This document shows, in pieces, positions 60,508 to 64,000 of a stretch of DNA of 64,000 nucleotides. The number at the start of each line of letters is the position of its first letter. The stretch's first letter is position 1. Source of the DNA: Cliona cf. orientalis. Its lineage: Eukaryota > Porifera > Demospongiae > Clionaida > Clionaidae. The stretch is taken from the NCBI GenBank assembly GCA_963930775.1, contig OZ005690.1, positions 2,526,225 through 2,590,224 of the forward strand, in the 5' to 3' direction. Both the position numbers and the translations under genes were made by a program. A model generated the notes under the pieces. The model did not search any database. It was not told the origin of the DNA and worked only from the letters and a program-made list of their open reading frames with translations.

Positions 60508-62676
60508 ATGGGTAATTGCTCTTGCTGTTGTTGTACCGATCCGAGTGCTCGACGACGACGTGGGATCAAGCAGACCTCGTATGGTGTTCTCTCAGCGCGG
60601 CACGCCAGACCCTCCGACTCGGGGTCGTCAATCTCTACGCCGGGCCTCGGCTTCTTCGTGGACGCCTCTTCGATGCGGACCATCTCTTCGGTGCGGCCTA
60701 CGCCGAGCCTGTTAGTACCGTTCTCAAGGTCGCCTTTCTCGTTCGAGTCCCGGTCCGAACTTGCAACTAAGTGCCCCACGGCTACTACTAGCAATCTCCC
60801 TTATGGCCAAACTGAGCTGGATCAAGCGTGGACTTCATCTCAAGCCTATGGTTGTGCAAGTTTTGATGTGACCAATAAAGCCACTTCCATAGAATGGAAA
60901 GGATATGGTCTCAAAATTCAAATTCCTGACGATTCTGTTTGTACCACAGCTAGGCTGGATATGAGTATTCATTGGATTATTAACAACCCTGAATCGCATT
61001 TATGTGTACCATATGATCTTGATGATTATCAATCTGTTAGTGCCCTCTACTCCATAAAGGTGGGCAGTGGTAAGCTGTGCAAGCCCGTCACCATTGAGAT
61101 TCAACATTGTTCGAGTCTGGCAGCTGAACAATTGACACTCCTACGTGCTTCTAATGAAATAGAACATTTTAGACCAGTTGCAGATGCCGTGTTTGACCAA
61201 AGGACTAATTGTGGCAGAGTAATCGTCCCTAAATTGGATTTTGTTGAAGATCAAGAGTATGATGATTTTTCCTGGTTTATGATTGCAATCAGGCGGCTTT
61301 TATTCCGTAATACCATCCACTACAAAGCCCAAGTCTACATCTCAAAAACAACCATGATGATGCATTTCATTATTACAATGGCGCTTGATCTGTGCAGTAC
61401 TGTAAGTTGCTTGCAGTGCATGATTAGATTTAGCAACAGTTAATCAAGTTGAGAGACTCTTGAGGCAAAATTTAACATTGGGAAACACAATCATTATGTC
61501 ATTATTGCCCTATAGTATTAATGTTATAGGCCCACTCCCCTAGCTGTTTAAATGGCCTCAACCTTATTATGATGATGAATTTGATTCTGATATTTATAGG
61601 TTGTGAAAGAAATGTATAATGACTTTGATTTACATACAAGCTTCCCAGTGCAATTTGACAGGCATGGCAGTGGTAGAATATCGCTTGATGTCCCAGAAGG
61701 AGGCACAACTCTGGAGAATGGCTGGGTGATAACTCCACTATATAATCCATCGGTTAGAATTATTGTATAATGTTTTGTATGATGGTGACTTGTCTTGATA
61801 ATAGATAGCCGCGTATACCGATAAAAACTGTTTTTCTCCTATATAATATAGATTGCAAAGCGACTGGTTGATCGGTTTTGTATCTTTCACAATGACATAC
61901 CAAAGTGTGAATTTTCCCTTCACTGTAAGCGATCTCCTCCAGCAAGGCTGGAGCATAGAATTATTCTGACAGGGGGGACAGCAAATGGAGAGAAACACTT
62001 CTGTATCAATTTTAAACCTCCCTGTACATCTGATGTATCGACAGCAACAGCGAATGATCAGTCTACTTCAAGCACTTCAGAATCTGCTGCAAACACAATC
62101 ATTATGTCAGTCTCAGAGTGCGTTAATATGACACAAGGTATTAAATTTATTATTTTTTGTGTGGTACGTAGTTGTGACATTGTTAGGCTAGCTTGGTTGG
62201 TACAGGGTCGTCATGCCAGCGTGGCTATGCGCTGATATGGTAAAGATCGTTATAACAATCAGCTATGGTTACTCATACCTTGCATGTCACTAATTCATTT
62301 CATAATGGCAGGTTTTCAGGGTGAGCTAACTCTCAATTATTTTCATAATGCAGGTTTTCAGGGTGAGCTAAGTGAGCACACTGTTCCTAAGTACCTTCAT
62401 GATATTCCTAGCGAGGACCTAGTTGAACTTGGACATACACTAGGATTGAGATATAACAAACTTAGAAGGTTTAAATCAACCGAAAACTTCTGCCTTAACC
62501 TGGTATCAGCTTGGCTGCGTGAGGAAGATGAGGTCAGTGAGAGGAGTGGGAAGCCATCATGGGAAAGCCTGGCTGAAGCACTTGAGGAGATTGGGCAGAA
62601 CGGGATAGCAAGGACAATCAGAGATAATAATAATATCATTGCTAATCATCAGTTTTTCATCACTACTGCTGTTTAA
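60508..62676 (+). CDS. ZU5-Death domain protein with lipid-anchor N terminus (565 aa)
   Basis: Four exons: 60508-61401, 61600-61752, 61852-62137 and 62312-62676 (or 62354-62676). I chose the ATG at 60508 because it gives MGNCSCCCC: Gly2 fits N-myristoylation and the cysteines palmitoylation; an in-frame upstream ATG (60436) would hide this. A Ser/Arg-rich linker follows. The ZU5 domain lies at about residues 115-225 (IEWKGYGLKIQIPDDSV, SALYSIKVGSGKLCKPVTIE). An uncharacterised region follows, which may hold a UPA-like module. The C-terminal Death domain is at about 460-545 (LVELGHTLGLRYNKL, PSWESLAEALEEIG). ZU5 plus Death is found in UNC5, PIDD1 and ankyrins; here there is no extracellular, LRR or ankyrin part. 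A membrane-tethered intracellular death or immune adaptor is likely. Two acceptors 42 bp apart precede the last exon. Confidence 0.85.
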
Positions 62677-63078
62677 GATACCTATAAACTGCAGCTGTAT
62701 GCATAACAGTCTGTGGTTACTGATTTAAACTGACTCGGGTATCATCTATCCATGGATTTGTTTTCTTACTTATAATTAATTTGTGTAACTTTGCATTCAT
62801 AGCACAATAATATTATTGGGAGTTTTGCATTGAGAATAGCCACTATCACAAAGCACAGCATAATTATTAAGTGACATTGTTCTCAGTTGATATATCTGCA
62901 TGAAACAAAACGAAGATTCTTTGCGTACAACTGTTCGGTAAAACTTGCCGACGTTTTGACTAGATGCTCTAGTCATCCTCAGGGCAAAAGTGAAGTGAGG
63001 TGCGAAAAGCTGGTGCTCTTCGGATTGACTGACTAAACTCAATCAACTTGCAATCAGTACAATAGTTACAATGTAGTA
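62677..63078. other. Intergenic spacer
   Basis: AT-rich 3' flank of the ZU5-Death gene. Nothing coding supported. Confidence 0.5.
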
Positions 63079-63198
63079 ATGAGCCTCTATTCCATTAAAG
63101 TTGACTTCCTTGGAATCAGTCATGTTGAATTGCATGTCTATAAAGAAACCCATATTGGTACCGAAAAGTATGTTGAAAGTTCCCTCCTAGCTACTATG
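63079..63198 (+). pseudogene. Alpha-arrestin fragment
   Basis: About 38 codons read MSLYSIKVDFLGISHVEL...IGTEKYVESSLL, aligning with CIKINFFGRAHVEW...VGNEKYVDNSLL of the arrestin at 55966-57510 (its residues about 40-80). The match stops where the inverted-repeat element at 63199 starts, and no further arrestin sequence resumes before the window ends. Probably a decayed duplicate; an exon of a gene continuing to the right is less likely. Confidence 0.65.
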
Positions 63199-63449
63199 GA
63201 GCCTGTCACGATAAATTTGGACCCCCCTTTTTTGTTCCCCCCGATCCATATATTTGGACCCCCGGCCTTTATATTTCTGAAATATATGGACTCCATTCAT
63301 GTTATCAACTATAGCAGAGGTCAGGGGCTGGGTTCTGGGTATAAATGGTTAGCAGGGTTAGTTTCTAGGGTCTGTATGGCAGGGTTAGTCTTCAGGGTCT
63401 GCATGGGGGTCCGAATATTTCGGGGGTCCAAATATCACGTGACAAGCCC
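63199..63449. mobile_element. MITE-like element in the arrestin fragment
   Basis: Left end GCCTGTCACG.TAAATTTGGACCC and right end GGGTCCAAATATCACGTGACAAGCC form imperfect inverted repeats. The inside has more GGACCCC and GGGGTCC words and a tandem GGGTTAG / AGGGTCTG tract. Non-coding. Confidence 0.65.
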
Positions 63450-63780
63450 TGGGGGGAGGAGTAAATGGTATACAGTACCCCTCGTGCATGTCAAATTCCT
63501 AACTATAAACAACATGCATGGTTTTGGACTCTGGATCATGGGATTTGAAAGGAGTAGCTACTATCACGTTGAAGCGTCATGTACAAAACTGTGCAGGTAC
63601 CAGGAACTGGAATAAAAAGTTAATGATAATATTATTTCAGCACTAGTTATTAATTATTAGTTTATTGATTGCATGCCACAGATAATTTTACTATTATAAT
63701 AATCCATACTCAGAGCAACATGGCACTTTGAACTTTGTGCTTTTACCTAGATGTATCAATGCACTAGGTCATCTGCAAGT

Positions 63781-63890
63781 TTTGCACCCTTGAGTTTGAA
63801 GCTTTGAACTTTTGCACCTTCCATACGTCTGTCTGTATTTTTGCACCCTTGAGTTTGCAGCTTTGACCTTTTGCACCCTTGAGTTTGTAC
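63781..63890. repeat. Short tandem repeat TTTGCACCCTTGAGTTTG
   Basis: Three good copies plus one degenerate copy of the unit TTTGCACCCTTGAGTTTG, often followed by (A/C)AGCTTTGA. Non-coding. Confidence 0.8.
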
Positions 63891-64000
63891 TTATCCAATA
63901 TTCATATAAGTTAGCAAATTTGAGTTTGAATTTTGATAAGTTTGGATTGCCATATTATATGCTGTAATAATATATTATTATAGTATAAATGTATCAATGA

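Overview
The window is animal nuclear DNA, most likely from a demosponge. The evidence is AT-rich sequence, many short GT-AG introns, class C GABA-B-like receptors, and Death, ZU5, TRAF/MATH and ankyrin combinations of the kind expanded in sponges. The introns are full of short TAATATTA-type palindromes and small inverted-repeat elements. I infer a haplosclerid of the Amphimedon type, but no sequence comparison was run. Nothing looks bacterial, viral or plasmid-like.

Layout. 1-16,020 (minus): two tandem GABA-B-like receptor genes; the left one runs off the window. 17,362-21,786 (minus): a GPR157-like seven-helix receptor with a tandemly duplicated exon and a large foldback in an intron. 22,866-24,746 (minus): a tyrosine-kinase-like (TKL) kinase, divergent from 25,004-29,900 (plus). 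That plus-strand locus is a Death-Death-ankyrin gene carrying a premature stop, followed by a TRAF/MATH exon in compatible phase. 30,266-38,793 (plus): a recent duplicate of the Death-ankyrin gene, with an open frame of 1283 codons over 21 exons; its promoter has been split by a 1031-bp TTAA-flanked element. 41,754-48,535 (plus): an older paralogue (1056 codons, 20 exons).

Around the older paralogue lie tiny single-coding-exon genes (40.4, 50.6, 51.1, 51.8 and 53.2 kb). Their products are 23-81 residues; three end in a CaaX-type Cys-Thr-Ile-Leu/Gln, and two are very cysteine-rich. 54,072-55,368 (plus): an unrecognised 401-residue protein. 55,966-57,510 (minus): an alpha-arrestin. 57.6-60.5 kb: repeats, including nested inverted-repeat elements that contain a tRNA-like sequence. 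60,508-62,676 (plus): a ZU5-Death protein with a potentially myristoylated and palmitoylated N terminus. 63,079-63,450: an arrestin fragment cut by a small element.

The Death, TRAF, ZU5 and kinase genes suggest a local cluster for innate-immune or cell-death signalling, and the small lipid-modified peptides would be membrane-bound or secreted partners of unknown role. Both statements are inference. All gene models were built by hand from open frames, splice sites and paralogue comparison; intron phases were checked and close correctly in every multi-exon model.
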